Assembly (NCBI GenBank): GCA_964517875.1
Contig: CAZFEU010000001.1
Location: forward strand, 62,001 to 126,000
Reading direction: 5' to 3'
Source of the DNA: JAJPXC01 sp964517875
Lineage (GTDB): Bacteria > Bacteroidota > Bacteroidia > Bacteroidales > Muribaculaceae
DNA: 64,000 nucleotides
This document shows positions 8,404 to 18,049 of the stretch, piece by piece; position 1 is the stretch's first letter, and each line of letters opens with the position of its first letter. The translations under genes and the position numbers were made by a program. The notes beneath the pieces are model-generated. The model saw only the letters and a list, made by a program, of their open reading frames with translations, had not been told where the DNA came from and did not search any database.

Positions 8404-8411
8404 CAAAGGTA
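8404..8411 (-). promoter_or_regulatory. Promoter -7 element of the rlmH operon
   Basis: The minus strand carries TACCTTTG at 8404-8411, 21 bases before the rlmH ATG. A TTTG lies upstream at 8429-8432 with a slightly short 17-base spacer. Confidence 0.45.
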
Positions 8412-8436
8412 AGTATTTATCGGGAATTCAAAAAAA

Positions 8437-8466
8437 TTGCGTTTTCCGAATTTTTGTGTACCTTTG
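8437..8466 (+). promoter_or_regulatory. Promoter of the topoisomerase IV A gene
   Basis: TTG (8437-8439), a 19-base spacer and TACCTTTG (8459-8466) fit the Bacteroidota promoter. It lies close beside, and diverges from, the rlmH promoter. Confidence 0.5.
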
Positions 8467-8499
8467 TAGCAAATCCACTATTATTGCCACCTGCTTGAT

Positions 8500-11094
8500 A
8501 TGAACCATGAAATAGCCCGCCCTCATCAGCTGAGAGGCATGTTCCAAAACTGGTTTCTCGATTTTGCCTCATATGTGATATTGGAGCGCGCAGTGCCTCA
8601 TATCGATGATGGCCTCAAGCCGGTACAACGTCGTCTTATGCACTCGCTGCAGACCGTTGACGATGGACACTTCATAAAAGTGGCTACCGTGGTGGGTGAG
8701 ACCATGAAATATCACCCTCACGGCGATGCGTCTATCAATGATGCTCTTGTTACTTTAGGTCAAAAGGGATTGCTCGTCGATACCCAGGGCAACTGGGGTA
8801 ATATACTCACCGGCGCATCGGCGGCTGCCGGTCGATACATCGAGGCCCGATTATCGACATTTGCACTCGAGACTGTGTATAACCCGAAAATCACTGAGTG
8901 GGTGCCCTCATACGACGGACGCAACCGTGAGCCGGTGACACTTCCAGTTAAATTTCCACTTTTGCTTGTGCAGGGAGTGGAGGGTATAGCGGTGGGATTA
9001 TCGTCTAAAATTCTGCCACACAACTTCAACGAGGTGTGCGACGCAGCTGTAAGCTATCTTCAGGGAGAAGACTTCAATCTATATCCCGACTTCCCCACAG
9101 GTGGTTTTATTGATGTGAGCCGATACAACGACGGTGCACGCGGCGGAGCAGTGAAGATACGTGCTAAGATTGAAAAAGTCGACAATAAAACCCTTGCCAT
9201 CACAGAGATACCCTATGGCAAAACCACCGGTGTCATTATTGATTCGATTCTTAAGGCTTTCGAGAAAGGGAAGATAAAAATACGCAAAATCGATGACAAT
9301 ACTGCCGAGCAGGCCCGAATCATGGTGTATCTGATCCCGGGCACTTCGAGCGATAAGGCTATCGATGCCCTCTACGCTTTCACCGACTGCGAGGTGAGTG
9401 TGTCGTCCAACTGCTGTGTGATCCGCGACAAGCGCCCTGAATTTCTTGGAGTGGGTGATGTGCTTCGCCATAGTGTTGACCGCACAATCGACCTTTTCCG
9501 CAGTGAATTTGAAATACAGCTCGGCGAGCTACGCGAACTTCTATTTTTCGCAACGCTTGAACGCTTATTTATCGAAAACCGCATATATAAAGACAAGGAA
9601 TATGAGCACGCTGAATCGACTGAGTCGGCTATCGCTCACGTCAAGGGACGACTCATACCGCTGGTTGATGAATATTACCGCGACATCACCGACGACGATG
9701 TGAAACGCCTATTTGACATACCGATGAAGCGCATTTTCCGCTTCAACTCCGACAAGGCCGACCAGGTAATTGCCAACTATAAGTCAAAGATTGAAGAGCT
9801 ACTGTATAAGTTGTCGCATCTCACTGAAGTGACTATCGAATGGTTTAAACACCTTAAGGAGAAATATGGTGCCGCTTTCCCCCGACGCACCACACTGCGC
9901 AATTTCGACAACATCGAGGCAGCTACTGTGGCCGAAGCTAATGAAAAGCTCTACATCAACCGTGAGGAAGGATTTATAGGCACATCGCTCAAGAAAGATG
10001 AATTTGTGTGCAACTGCTCTGCCATCGATGATATCATAATATTTTACAAAGATGGACGCTACAAGGTGGTGAAGGTGCAGGAAAAGCTATTTGTTGATAA
10101 GAATGTACTGTATATCAACGTGTTCAAACGCAATGATCAGCGCACTATATACAATGTGATATACCAGAATGGTCGTGGTGGCGTTTATTACATGAAACGC
10201 TTCAGCGTAACTGGCATAACACGTGACAAAGAGTACAATCTCACCCCCGGAGCCCCTGGCACAAAGGTTGTATGGTTCTCTGCCAATCCTAATGGAGAGG
10301 CTGAGGTGGTGAAAGTGACTCTAAAGCCCAAGCCAAGGCTCAAGACTCTGCAATTTGATGTTGATTTCAGCCAACTCGCCATCAAGGGCAAGCAGTCGTT
10401 GGGTAATCTCGTCACCAAAAACGAGGTTCATCGCCTGTCGCTCAAGGAGCGCGGTGTTTCTACCCTCGGAGGCCGTAAAGTATGGTTTGATCCCGATGTG
10501 CTCCGTCTTAACTACGACGGCAGGGGCAACTATTTAGGGGAATTTTCAGGTGGCGATCAGATACTTGTAATTCTCAAATCGGGTGAATACTACATGACCA
10601 CATATGATGCCGGCAACCATTATGAGGATAATATACTACGCATAGAAAAATTCCGCAAAGGCACAATATGGACGGCGGCACTCAACGATGCCGATCAAGG
10701 TTATCCCTATCTAAAACGGTTCTTATTCGAACCCACAGCACGCAAACAGCGATACCTGGGCGAAAATGAACAGTCGACACTTATTGCACTCACTGATGCT
10801 CCGGGAGCACGGTTTGAGGTGAAATTTGGTGGAGCTGACGAGTTCCGTGAACCTCTGATCATCGACGCCCATGAGTTCATAGCAATAAAGTCGGTTAAAG
10901 CCAAAGGAAAGCGCATCTCCAATTACACAATTGAGTCCATCACAGAAATTGAGCCTGTCGAAGTGCCTCAAGATGAGATTCCGGACGGCAATGAGGAAGC
11001 AGAGGTTCAAGATGTAGAACCACTCGAGCCGGAGCTGAGCGATGACGAAGTGCGCGATGAAATACTTGGTCAACAACGCTTATTTGATGACTGA
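8500..11094 (+). CDS. parC: DNA topoisomerase IV subunit A (ParC/GyrA family)
   Basis: The 864-residue type IIA topoisomerase subunit has the catalytic tyrosine Y113 in GRYIEARLS and the QRDR segment YHPHGDASINDAL at 71-83. A breakage-reunion core follows, then a C-terminal domain that lacks an obvious GyrA box, and a very acidic tail (residues about 825-864). This composition fits the ParC-like topoisomerase IV A subunit of Bacteroidota better than gyrase. With ParE it decatenates daughter chromosomes. The position equivalent to E. coli GyrA Ser83 is Ala77; Asp81 matches Asp87. No parE neighbour lies in the window. Confidence 0.88.
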   Translation: MNHEIARPHQLRGMFQNWFLDFASYVILERAVPHIDDGLKPVQRRLMHSLQTVDDGHFIKVATVVGETMKYHPHGDASINDALVTLGQKGLLVDTQGNWGNILTGASAAAGRYIEARLSTFALETVYNPKITEWVPSYDGRNREPVTLPVKFPLLLVQGVEGIAVGLSSKILPHNFNEVCDAAVSYLQGEDFNLYPDFPTGGFIDVSRYNDGARGGAVKIRAKIEKVDNKTLAITEIPYGKTTGVIIDSILKAFEKGKIKIRKIDDNTAEQARIMVYLIPGTSSDKAIDALYAFTDCEVSVSSNCCVIRDKRPEFLGVGDVLRHSVDRTIDLFRSEFEIQLGELRELLFFATLERLFIENRIYKDKEYEHAESTESAIAHVKGRLIPLVDEYYRDITDDDVKRLFDIPMKRIFRFNSDKADQVIANYKSKIEELLYKLSHLTEVTIEWFKHLKEKYGAAFPRRTTLRNFDNIEAATVAEANEKLYINREEGFIGTSLKKDEFVCNCSAIDDIIIFYKDGRYKVVKVQEKLFVDKNVLYINVFKRNDQRTIYNVIYQNGRGGVYYMKRFSVTGITRDKEYNLTPGAPGTKVVWFSANPNGEAEVVKVTLKPKPRLKTLQFDVDFSQLAIKGKQSLGNLVTKNEVHRLSLKERGVSTLGGRKVWFDPDVLRLNYDGRGNYLGEFSGGDQILVILKSGEYYMTTYDAGNHYEDNILRIEKFRKGTIWTAALNDADQGYPYLKRFLFEPTARKQRYLGENEQSTLIALTDAPGARFEVKFGGADEFREPLIIDAHEFIAIKSVKAKGKRISNYTIESITEIEPVEVPQDEIPDGNEEAEVQDVEPLEPELSDDEVRDEILGQQRLFDD

Positions 11095-11103
11095 TAAGCC
11101 AGA

Positions 11104-11958
11104 ATGAAAATAATCAAAGGCATAATATCAGTAATGCTGCTTGCTCCCAACTTAGCATCAGCACAGACCATCGCCGATACATCAATCGACTTGCGCCCCG
11201 TGACATCGAGTTACACTGTAGGATTTGGCGCGGCATACCAGGCCGACACATATCTCACACCACTTAAATATGAGGGTGTGGCTTTTTCGCTCGATTACGA
11301 GCGATGGCAGGCCATGAAGTTCAACCCTCAACAATGGGTGATGCGTCTTGCTTTTGAAATCAACTTTGACAAGGCCCACAATCCAGCTCACAATGCAACA
11401 ATGTGGTACGGCGGTGTGGAAGCGTCTTGGTCAATGATGCATCGATGGACAATATTTCCAAAGCTTACTATCGGAGCCGGCCCAGCCACTTCTATTGATT
11501 TAGGCTGTTTATACAATCGTCGCAACGGCAATAATCCAGCCTCCGCGAAAGCTGATTGGATGATAGGTGGTGAGGCTTTTGCCACTTACAAGTTAAAATT
11601 AGGGTCGCTTCCGATAACACTTGGATACCATGCAAGTTTACCTTTAACAGGAGTATTCTTTGCTCCTGAGTATGGTGAGCTTTATTATGAAATATATCTT
11701 GGTGACCATTCGGGCCTTGCGCACTGGGGATGGTGGGGCAACTATTTCACGTTTGACAATCGCATTACTGCCGACCTTCATTTTGGTGCAACAGCAATGC
11801 GACTCGGCTTCAATATTGATTACTCCACCACATCAGCCAATCACATTGTAACGCGCAGCACACGCTATATGTTTCAGTTAGGCCTTACAGGAGAGTGGCT
11901 TTCGCTTAATCCGCGTTGCGCTTTCAACCAAAACTCAACAATAATATCAGCCTATTGA
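11104..11958 (+). CDS. Outer-membrane barrel-like protein (DUF3316-like)
   Basis: The 284-residue protein begins with a signal peptide (MKIIKGIISVMLLAPNLASA, cleavage near residue 20-21). The remainder alternates aromatic and small residues in strand-like segments, for example YTVGFGAAYQAD and MWYGGVEASWSMM, ending with LGLTGEWLSL. This suggests an outer-membrane or surface beta-barrel; it resembles the Bacteroidota DUF3316 family, but that name is from memory. It starts 9 bp after the topoisomerase stop, so it may be co-transcribed. No function can be assigned. Confidence 0.7.
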   Translation: MKIIKGIISVMLLAPNLASAQTIADTSIDLRPVTSSYTVGFGAAYQADTYLTPLKYEGVAFSLDYERWQAMKFNPQQWVMRLAFEINFDKAHNPAHNATMWYGGVEASWSMMHRWTIFPKLTIGAGPATSIDLGCLYNRRNGNNPASAKADWMIGGEAFATYKLKLGSLPITLGYHASLPLTGVFFAPEYGELYYEIYLGDHSGLAHWGWWGNYFTFDNRITADLHFGATAMRLGFNIDYSTTSANHIVTRSTRYMFQLGLTGEWLSLNPRCAFNQNSTIISAY

Positions 11959-11960
11959 CC

Positions 11961-12992
11961 ATGCGGTATCTAAGAATTATCTACTGCCTCGCATTAGGGC
12001 TCGTGCTCAACGCATGTCACGACATACCCGAATATCAGGGTGATGTGTATGGCAATTTCGATGCACTTTGGACTATTGTTGACGAGCATTATTGTTTCTT
12101 CGAAGAGAAAGATATAGACTGGAATGAGGTGAGAGCCCGATATCGTCAACGCTTGTCCGACGACATGACATCACAAGAATTGTTTGATGTTTGTGCCGAA
12201 ATGCTTGACGAACTCAAAGACGGTCACGTCAATCTTTCTTCCCCTTTCAACACATCGTATTATCATCAGTGGTGGAGCGATTATCCGCAAAACTACGATT
12301 CAAGGCTTGTTGAGCAATATTATTTCAATTTCAACTATCTTACAACCGGCTCAATCAAATACGGCATATTGACTCCCAACGTGGGGTATATGCGCTATCC
12401 GAGTTTCTCAGCTGCCATAGGCGAGGGGAATCTTGATGCTATACTCACATATCTGGCCACCACCGACGGACTAATTATTGATGTACGCAATAACGGCGGA
12501 GGCGATCTCACCAACGTGGAGCGTCTTGTTGGACGCTTCATCAAGCAGCGCACACTTGCAGGTTATATATCCCATAAAACAGGTCCAGGTCATAACGACT
12601 TCTCAGAACCGAGGGCTTTTTACTACAATCCTGCCACTGATGGACATTTCCTTTGGGGTAAACCGGTGGTAGTGCTCACCAACCGCTCTACCTTCAGTGC
12701 CGCCAACAATTTTGTTTCGATAATGAAACTACTTCCAGGAGTCACTATAGTAGGCGCTACCACTGGAGGAGGAAGTGGAATGCCTTACTCATCCGAACTT
12801 CCTTGTGGCTGGACAATACGCTGCTCCGCATGCTCAGTGCTTGACGCACTTGGACAAAGCACTGAATCAGGAGTAGCTCCCTCTGTGGGTTGCGAAGTCG
12901 ATATGAACCCTGAGCTTGAATTACAAGGGATTGACACTATGCTCGATTTCGCTATTTCAATAATCACATCAAATAATCTTGATAATTAACGA
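11961..12992 (+). CDS. S41-family (tail-specific protease-like) lipoprotein
   Basis: From ATG 11961, two bases after the upstream stop, the protein has 342 residues and a lipoprotein signal ending LVLNAC, so Cys16 is the likely lipidated residue. The upstream ATG at 11916 would bury the lipobox and is rejected. An N-terminal helical region (WTIVDEHYCFFEEKDIDW) resembles the tricorn-type S41 peptidases of Bacteroidota. A linker precedes the catalytic domain with DVRNNGGGDL and the likely nucleophile S246 in TFSAANNF, followed by VGATTGGGSGMP. It probably cleaves misfolded or C-terminal peptides at the cell envelope. The true substrate is unknown. The coding stop is at about 12987-12989; the neighbouring tdk starts just downstream. 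Confidence 0.85.
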
Positions 12993-13014
12993 TATAACAA
13001 TACCACACCGAGTA

Positions 13015-13659
13015 ATGAAAAGAATCGGCAAACTGTATTTCCGTTACGGCACTATGGGCTCGGCAAAAACCGCCCTACTTTTGACCACGGCATATAACTT
13101 TGAGGAGCGTCACATGAATTATGTGTGCATGAAACCATGCATTGATACTCGTGAATCGGTTAATGTGATACGATCGCGTATCGGCATTGAGCGCGAGTGC
13201 CAGTGGATTTATCCCGACACAGATCTATACGTTAAAGCCCGTGAACTATTTGAAGAAGCAGGCCATATAATCGAGTGGTTTCTAATCGATGAAGCACAAT
13301 TTCTCACAGAGGAGCAGGTTGACCAGCTGTCGCGTGTGGTTGACCGCTATGGTACTAATGTGATGTGCTATGGACTAAGAACAGACTTCCAGAGCCACCT
13401 GTTTGAAGGATCACGCAGACTATTTGAAATAGCCGACACAATTGAGGAAGTGAAGTCAACCTGCACATGTGGCCATAAGACTATAATAAATGCGCGTATC
13501 GACTCGAATGGCGATATTGTAGACCAAGGAGCTCAGGTGGAGATTGGTGGTGACGAACGCTATATAGCAGTGTGCCGTAACTGTTGGCGTCATCGACGCA
13601 TCGAGCAGGCACAGCGCCATGTGCTGCCTTTCATCGAGGATAACGCCGATGATATTTAA
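13015..13659 (+). CDS. tdk: Thymidine kinase
   Basis: Using ATG 13015 (MKRIGKLYFRYG) the protein is 214 residues. It carries the TK1-type P-loop GTMGSAKT at 12-19, the Walker B segment FLIDEAQFLTEEQ, and a zinc-binding pair (CTCG and VCRNCW) in the C-terminal lasso region. The enzyme salvages thymidine to dTMP with ATP in the cytoplasm. The P-loop differs from the common GPMFSGKS form, which marks a divergent branch. A 12-codon upstream extension would overlap the protease gene and lacks family similarity. Confidence 0.92.
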   Translation: MKRIGKLYFRYGTMGSAKTALLLTTAYNFEERHMNYVCMKPCIDTRESVNVIRSRIGIERECQWIYPDTDLYVKARELFEEAGHIIEWFLIDEAQFLTEEQVDQLSRVVDRYGTNVMCYGLRTDFQSHLFEGSRRLFEIADTIEEVKSTCTCGHKTIINARIDSNGDIVDQGAQVEIGGDERYIAVCRNCWRHRRIEQAQRHVLPFIEDNADDI

Positions 13660-13683
13660 GAAACACACGTTGTACGATATATT

Positions 13684-14451
13684 ATGAAACGTCATATCTT
13701 TGTTTTATTCTTCATTTTTGCCGCTTTTTGGGGATTGAAGGCCACAGTACCATCCAATCTCAAAAATGAGACACTTAACTATAAAGTGATGTATCGCTGG
13801 GGTCTGATTCATAAGCAGGCCGGTACAGCACGACTTTCAATCACCACTCACGGCGCTCATTACAACACGCTCCTTACAGCGCGTTCCGATCCATGGGCCG
13901 ACCGTTACTATCGCTTACGCGACACACTGTCGGGTACAATAACCCGCAAGGGCTTCATACCACAGAAATATGAAAACATAGCCCATGAGGATGGTGACTA
14001 TAAGCACGATGTAATCACTTATCGTCATTCGGGAAACAATGCAAGTGCCACTTGTATCAGGAAAGTCAAAAAGAAAAAAGATACTCAACTCACTACCAAA
14101 ACCACACATCTTGAGGTATCAGGGGTGGCACTGGACATGCTTTCTATGTATTATTATATGCGCTATCTCGACTATGACAAGATGTCGAAGGGAACAACTA
14201 CTAAACTGCACATTTTCTCAGGAAGCAAAAAAGAGCTACTCACAATAGTATTTGATGGTAAAGAGACCATCAAGTATGACAATAAAACTTACCATACTTA
14301 CCACATAAAATTCACCTTCACCACTGATAGTGGTAAAGAGACATCAAGCCCGATGGAGGCATGGATTTCGGCCGACGAAGCTCGAATACCACTAAAACTC
14401 GAAGGAAAATTAAAAGTTGGAAAGGTGCAGTGTCTGTATACCGGTCACTAA
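13684..14451 (+). CDS. DUF3108-family exported protein
   Basis: This 255-residue protein has a signal peptide (MKRHIFVLFFIFAAFWGLKA). The rest fits the DUF3108 family: a start such as ETLNYKVMYRWGLIHKQAGTA, a central basic stretch (RKVKKKKD), and an end typical of the family (EAWISADEARIPLKLEGKL). The fold is a predicted periplasmic beta-sheet protein; no molecular function is established. It starts 24 bp after tdk and may share its transcript. Confidence 0.8.
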   Translation: MKRHIFVLFFIFAAFWGLKATVPSNLKNETLNYKVMYRWGLIHKQAGTARLSITTHGAHYNTLLTARSDPWADRYYRLRDTLSGTITRKGFIPQKYENIAHEDGDYKHDVITYRHSGNNASATCIRKVKKKKDTQLTTKTTHLEVSGVALDMLSMYYYMRYLDYDKMSKGTTTKLHIFSGSKKELLTIVFDGKETIKYDNKTYHTYHIKFTFTTDSGKETSSPMEAWISADEARIPLKLEGKLKVGKVQCLYTGH

Positions 14452-14520
14452 TTTCAGGGCACCTCAAACAATAAAGTCTTCGAAATCACAATATATGACG
14501 CTGAATTACTATATTTTTCG

Positions 14521-14528
14521 TAATTTTG
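14521..14528 (+). promoter_or_regulatory. Possible promoter -7 element of valS
   Basis: TAATTTTG at 14521-14528 fits TAnnTTTG, 37 bases before the valS ATG. The upstream -33 element is not clear. Confidence 0.35.
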
Positions 14529-14565
14529 CGCGAATAATTTAAAAACAATTGTAAACACTTCAGAT

Positions 14566-17265
14566 ATGAATGAGTTAGCCACCAAATACAATCCAGCAGA
14601 TGTTGAGGAGAAATGGTATGCTTATTGGTTGAAGCATAAACTGTTTCATTCAGAGCCCGATCCCGAGCGCGAACCCTATACCATAGTAATTCCTCCGCCC
14701 AACGTTACCGGAGTGCTCCACATGGGGCATATGCTCAACAACACAATACAGGACGTTCTGATACGACGAGCACGTCAACAGGGCAAAAACGCACTGTGGG
14801 TACCCGGCACCGACCACGCATCAATAGCTACCGAAGCCAAGGTGGTAGGTAAGCTCGCAAAGCAAGGTATAAAAAAATCAGACCTCACCCGCGAGCAATT
14901 TCTGGAACATGCTTGGGAATGGACTCGGGAGCACGGTGGTATAATACTTGAGCAGCTCAAGAAACTTGGAGCATCTTGCGATTGGGACCGTACCGCATTC
15001 ACAATGGATGAGAAGCGATCGGCAAGTGTAAACAAGGTGTTTGTCGACCTATACAATAAGGGCCTTATTTACCGCGGCCTTCGCATGGTAAACTGGGATC
15101 CTGAAGCAAAAACCGCGCTCTCCAACGAGGAGGTGATCTACAAGGATGAGCACTCCAAGCTCTACTACTTACGCTATTATGTAGCCGACGACGATATGAC
15201 AGGCGAGACTGGCGATGAGGCCGAAATTGTGCACCGTGATGCTCAAGGTCGTCGTTATGCCGTTGTAGCCACAACCCGCCCTGAAACCATCATGGGTGAT
15301 ACAGCGATGTGTATCAATCCCAAGGATCCTAAAAATCGCTGGCTTGCCGGTAAAAAAGTAATTGTACCTCTGGTAGGCCGTGTCATTCCTGTAATCGAGG
15401 ACCGTTATGTGGATGTACAATTTGGCACAGGATGCCTTAAAGTAACCCCGGCTCACGATGTTAACGACAATATGCTCGGCAAAACTCACAACCTGGAAAC
15501 AATCGATATATTCAATCCGGATGGTACCATTTCTGAAGAAGCAGGCTTATACATCGGTATGGACAGATTCGACGTACGCCGTAAAATAGCTGAAGATCTG
15601 GAAGCCGCAGGGTTGATGGAGAAGGTGGAGGACTACAACAATAAAGTAGGCTACTCTGAACGCACAAACGTGCCTATCGAACCAAGGCTATGCCTTCAGT
15701 GGTTCCTCAAGATGCAGCACTTTGCCGACATCGCACTTCCTCCGGTAATGAACGATGAGCTTAAATTCTATCCATCAAAATATAAGAGTACTTATCGCAA
15801 CTGGCTTGAGAACATCCAGGACTGGTGCATAAGCCGACAACTATGGTGGGGCCATCGAATACCTGCCTACTATCTGCCCCAAGCCGAAGGAGAGGATGAG
15901 CAATTTGTAGTAGCTGAGACCGCCGAGGAAGCCCTGCGACTTGCCCGCATTAAAACAGGTAACGATAATCTACAGCTCGAAGACCTTACACAGGACCCCA
16001 ATGCCCTTGACACATGGTTTAGCTCATGGCTATGGCCTGTGTCGCTGTTCGATGGAATCGAAAATCCCGACAATGAGGAAATAAAATATTATTATCCTAC
16101 AAGCGACCTTGTAACCGGCCCCGACATCATTTTCTTCTGGGTATCGCGAATGATTATGGCAGGGTATGAGTATCAGGGTAACATGCCATTCCGCAACGTA
16201 TACTTCACAGGTATAGTGCGTGACAAGCTTGGCCGCAAGATGTCAAAGTCGCTGGGCAACTCGCCAGATCCATTGGAACTTATTGCCAAGTATGGAGCCG
16301 ACGGAGTGCGCATGGGTATGCTGCTTTCAGCACCTGCGGGCAATGACATCCTCTACGATGATAAACTTTGTGAACAGGGTCGAAATTTCTGCAATAAGAT
16401 TTGGAATGCATTCCGTCTCGTTAAGGGTTGGGAAGTAAAAGATAATTTAGAGCAACCTAAGGATGCCGCAGAAGCTATATCATGGTTCGGACAGAAACTC
16501 AACGCTACCGTTGCAGAGCTTGACGATTTATTCTCTAAATTCCGTCTGTCAGAAGCTTTGATGGTGGTTTATCGTCTATTCTGGGACGAATTTTCTTCCT
16601 GGTATCTCGAAATGGTGAAACCCGCTTATCAGCAACCCATTGATGCCACAACATATAAAGCTACTTTAAGCTATTTCGATTCATTGCTTCGGCTGCTCCA
16701 CCCATTCATGCCATTCATCACCGAGGAATTGTGGCAGCACCTTGAAGACCGGAAAGATGGTGAATCAATTATGTATGCGCCCATGCCCCATGCCGGTGAA
16801 ATCAACAAGACAATCCTCGACAATATGGAGATTGCAAAGGAAATTGTCAACGGAGTGAGAGGCGTTCGTGCATCAAAACAGATTTCACCACGTGAGGCAC
16901 TTACTCTCAATGTCATATCCACAGAGTTTAAGGTGCCTGATACAGATGTAGTGAAGAAACTCGCCAATCTTGAAGCCATCAACAATGTTGATAGCTCAGA
17001 CCCAGCGGCCGCTTTGTTTATGGTAGGTACTACGGAGTACAATGTACCTCTTACACAGTCAATTGATGTGGAGGCTGAGCGCGCACGTATCGAGAAGGAT
17101 ATCAACTATTACGAGGGGTTCTTAGCTTCCGTGCTAAAGAAACTATCAAATGAAAGATTTGTAAGCAACGCGCCTGCCGCAGTAGTTGATGGTGAACGCC
17201 GCAAACAGGCTGATGCCGAGGCACGTCTTAAGACATTAAGAGCCAATCTTGAAGCATTGAAATAA
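14566..17265 (+). CDS. valS: Valyl-tRNA synthetase
   Basis: The 899-residue class I synthetase has HMGH at 52-55 (HIGH motif), KMSKS at 558-562, a large editing insertion between them (TTRPETIMGDTAM, LKVTPAHDVND) and a C-terminal coiled-coil tRNA-binding arm (about 835-899, rich in E, R and K). It charges tRNA-Val and hydrolyses mischarged threonine. The length and motifs identify ValRS rather than IleRS or LeuRS. It ends one base before the flavoprotein gene, so the three genes 14566-19476 probably form one transcript. Confidence 0.97.
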   Translation: MNELATKYNPADVEEKWYAYWLKHKLFHSEPDPEREPYTIVIPPPNVTGVLHMGHMLNNTIQDVLIRRARQQGKNALWVPGTDHASIATEAKVVGKLAKQGIKKSDLTREQFLEHAWEWTREHGGIILEQLKKLGASCDWDRTAFTMDEKRSASVNKVFVDLYNKGLIYRGLRMVNWDPEAKTALSNEEVIYKDEHSKLYYLRYYVADDDMTGETGDEAEIVHRDAQGRRYAVVATTRPETIMGDTAMCINPKDPKNRWLAGKKVIVPLVGRVIPVIEDRYVDVQFGTGCLKVTPAHDVNDNMLGKTHNLETIDIFNPDGTISEEAGLYIGMDRFDVRRKIAEDLEAAGLMEKVEDYNNKVGYSERTNVPIEPRLCLQWFLKMQHFADIALPPVMNDELKFYPSKYKSTYRNWLENIQDWCISRQLWWGHRIPAYYLPQAEGEDEQFVVAETAEEALRLARIKTGNDNLQLEDLTQDPNALDTWFSSWLWPVSLFDGIENPDNEEIKYYYPTSDLVTGPDIIFFWVSRMIMAGYEYQGNMPFRNVYFTGIVRDKLGRKMSKSLGNSPDPLELIAKYGADGVRMGMLLSAPAGNDILYDDKLCEQGRNFCNKIWNAFRLVKGWEVKDNLEQPKDAAEAISWFGQKLNATVAELDDLFSKFRLSEALMVVYRLFWDEFSSWYLEMVKPAYQQPIDATTYKATLSYFDSLLRLLHPFMPFITEELWQHLEDRKDGESIMYAPMPHAGEINKTILDNMEIAKEIVNGVRGVRASKQISPREALTLNVISTEFKVPDTDVVKKLANLEAINNVDSSDPAAALFMVGTTEYNVPLTQSIDVEAERARIEKDINYYEGFLASVLKKLSNERFVSNAPAAVVDGERRKQADAEARLKTLRANLEALK

Positions 17266-17266
17266 T

Positions 17267-18049
17267 ATGTTCCGCATAGTCGAAAAGGAGTATTTCTCGG
17301 AGAAGGTTGTAAAACTTGTAGTTGAAGCCCCCGAGATAGCTCGAGCACGTCGTGCCGGCCATTTTGTGATAGTGCGCTGTGGCAAAGAGGGGGAGCGAAT
17401 CCCATTAACCATAGCCGATTCTGATGTCAACCGAGGTACAATCACGCTTGTTATTCAGGCTGTCGGTTACTCCACCACCAAAATTTGTGCCCTCGAGGTA
17501 GGTGACGAATTTACCGATCTCGTGGGTCCGCTTGGCAGAGCGACACATATTGAGAAATTTGGCACTGTAGTTTGTTGCGGTGGTGGAGTAGGGGTGGCGC
17601 CTTTGCTCCCTATCATTAAGGCCATGAAAGAAGCCGGCAACAAAGTTATTACAGTATTGGCCGCACGAACCCGCGAGCTTGTAATACTTGAAGAGCAAGT
17701 AGCTCCATATAGCGATGAAGTAATAGTGATGACCGATGATGGTTCGTATGGCCGCAAGGGACTTGTAACCGCTGGTGTGGAAGACGTCATCCAGCGTGAA
17801 CATGTTGACATGGTGGTTACTATCGGACCCGCAATTATGATGAAATTCGTATCGCTGCTCACAAAGAAATATGAAGTCCCAACTGTGTGCTCTCTTAATA
17901 CTATTATGGTTGATGGTACGGGTATGTGTGGCGCTTGTCGAGTGACAGTGGACGGTAAGACCCGATTTGTATGCATCGATGGCCCTGAATTTGACGCTCA
18001 TCAGGTAGACTTCGATGAAATGATGATGAGATTAAGGTCATATAACTAA
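17267..18049 (+). CDS. NfnA-like FAD/[2Fe-2S] ferredoxin-NADP reductase subunit
   Basis: The 260-residue protein belongs to the PyrK/NfnA flavoprotein family. An FAD-binding barrel (AGHFVIVRC, IPLTIADSD) precedes an NAD(P)-binding domain (VCCGGGVGVAPLLPI). A C-terminal cluster-binding segment has cysteines in VCSLNTIMVDGTGMCGACR and a further FVCIDG. Beside the GltD-like subunit it points to the Nfn complex, which couples NADH, NADPH and ferredoxin by electron bifurcation. The family also serves dihydroorotate dehydrogenase, but no pyrD gene is adjacent. The stop overlaps the next start (TAATG). Confidence 0.85.
   Translation: MFRIVEKEYFSEKVVKLVVEAPEIARARRAGHFVIVRCGKEGERIPLTIADSDVNRGTITLVIQAVGYSTTKICALEVGDEFTDLVGPLGRATHIEKFGTVVCCGGGVGVAPLLPIIKAMKEAGNKVITVLAARTRELVILEEQVAPYSDEVIVMTDDGSYGRKGLVTAGVEDVIQREHVDMVVTIGPAIMMKFVSLLTKKYEVPTVCSLNTIMVDGTGMCGACRVTVDGKTRFVCIDGPEFDAHQVDFDEMMMRLRSYN

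Noticed and set aside
8739..8745. Resistance mutation in topoisomerase IV
   Set aside because: The alanine may be normal in this family; without an alignment it cannot be called acquired resistance.
17405..18001. 198-codon minus-strand frame
   Set aside because: It is antisense to the NfnA-like gene, which has clear FAD and Fe-S motifs.
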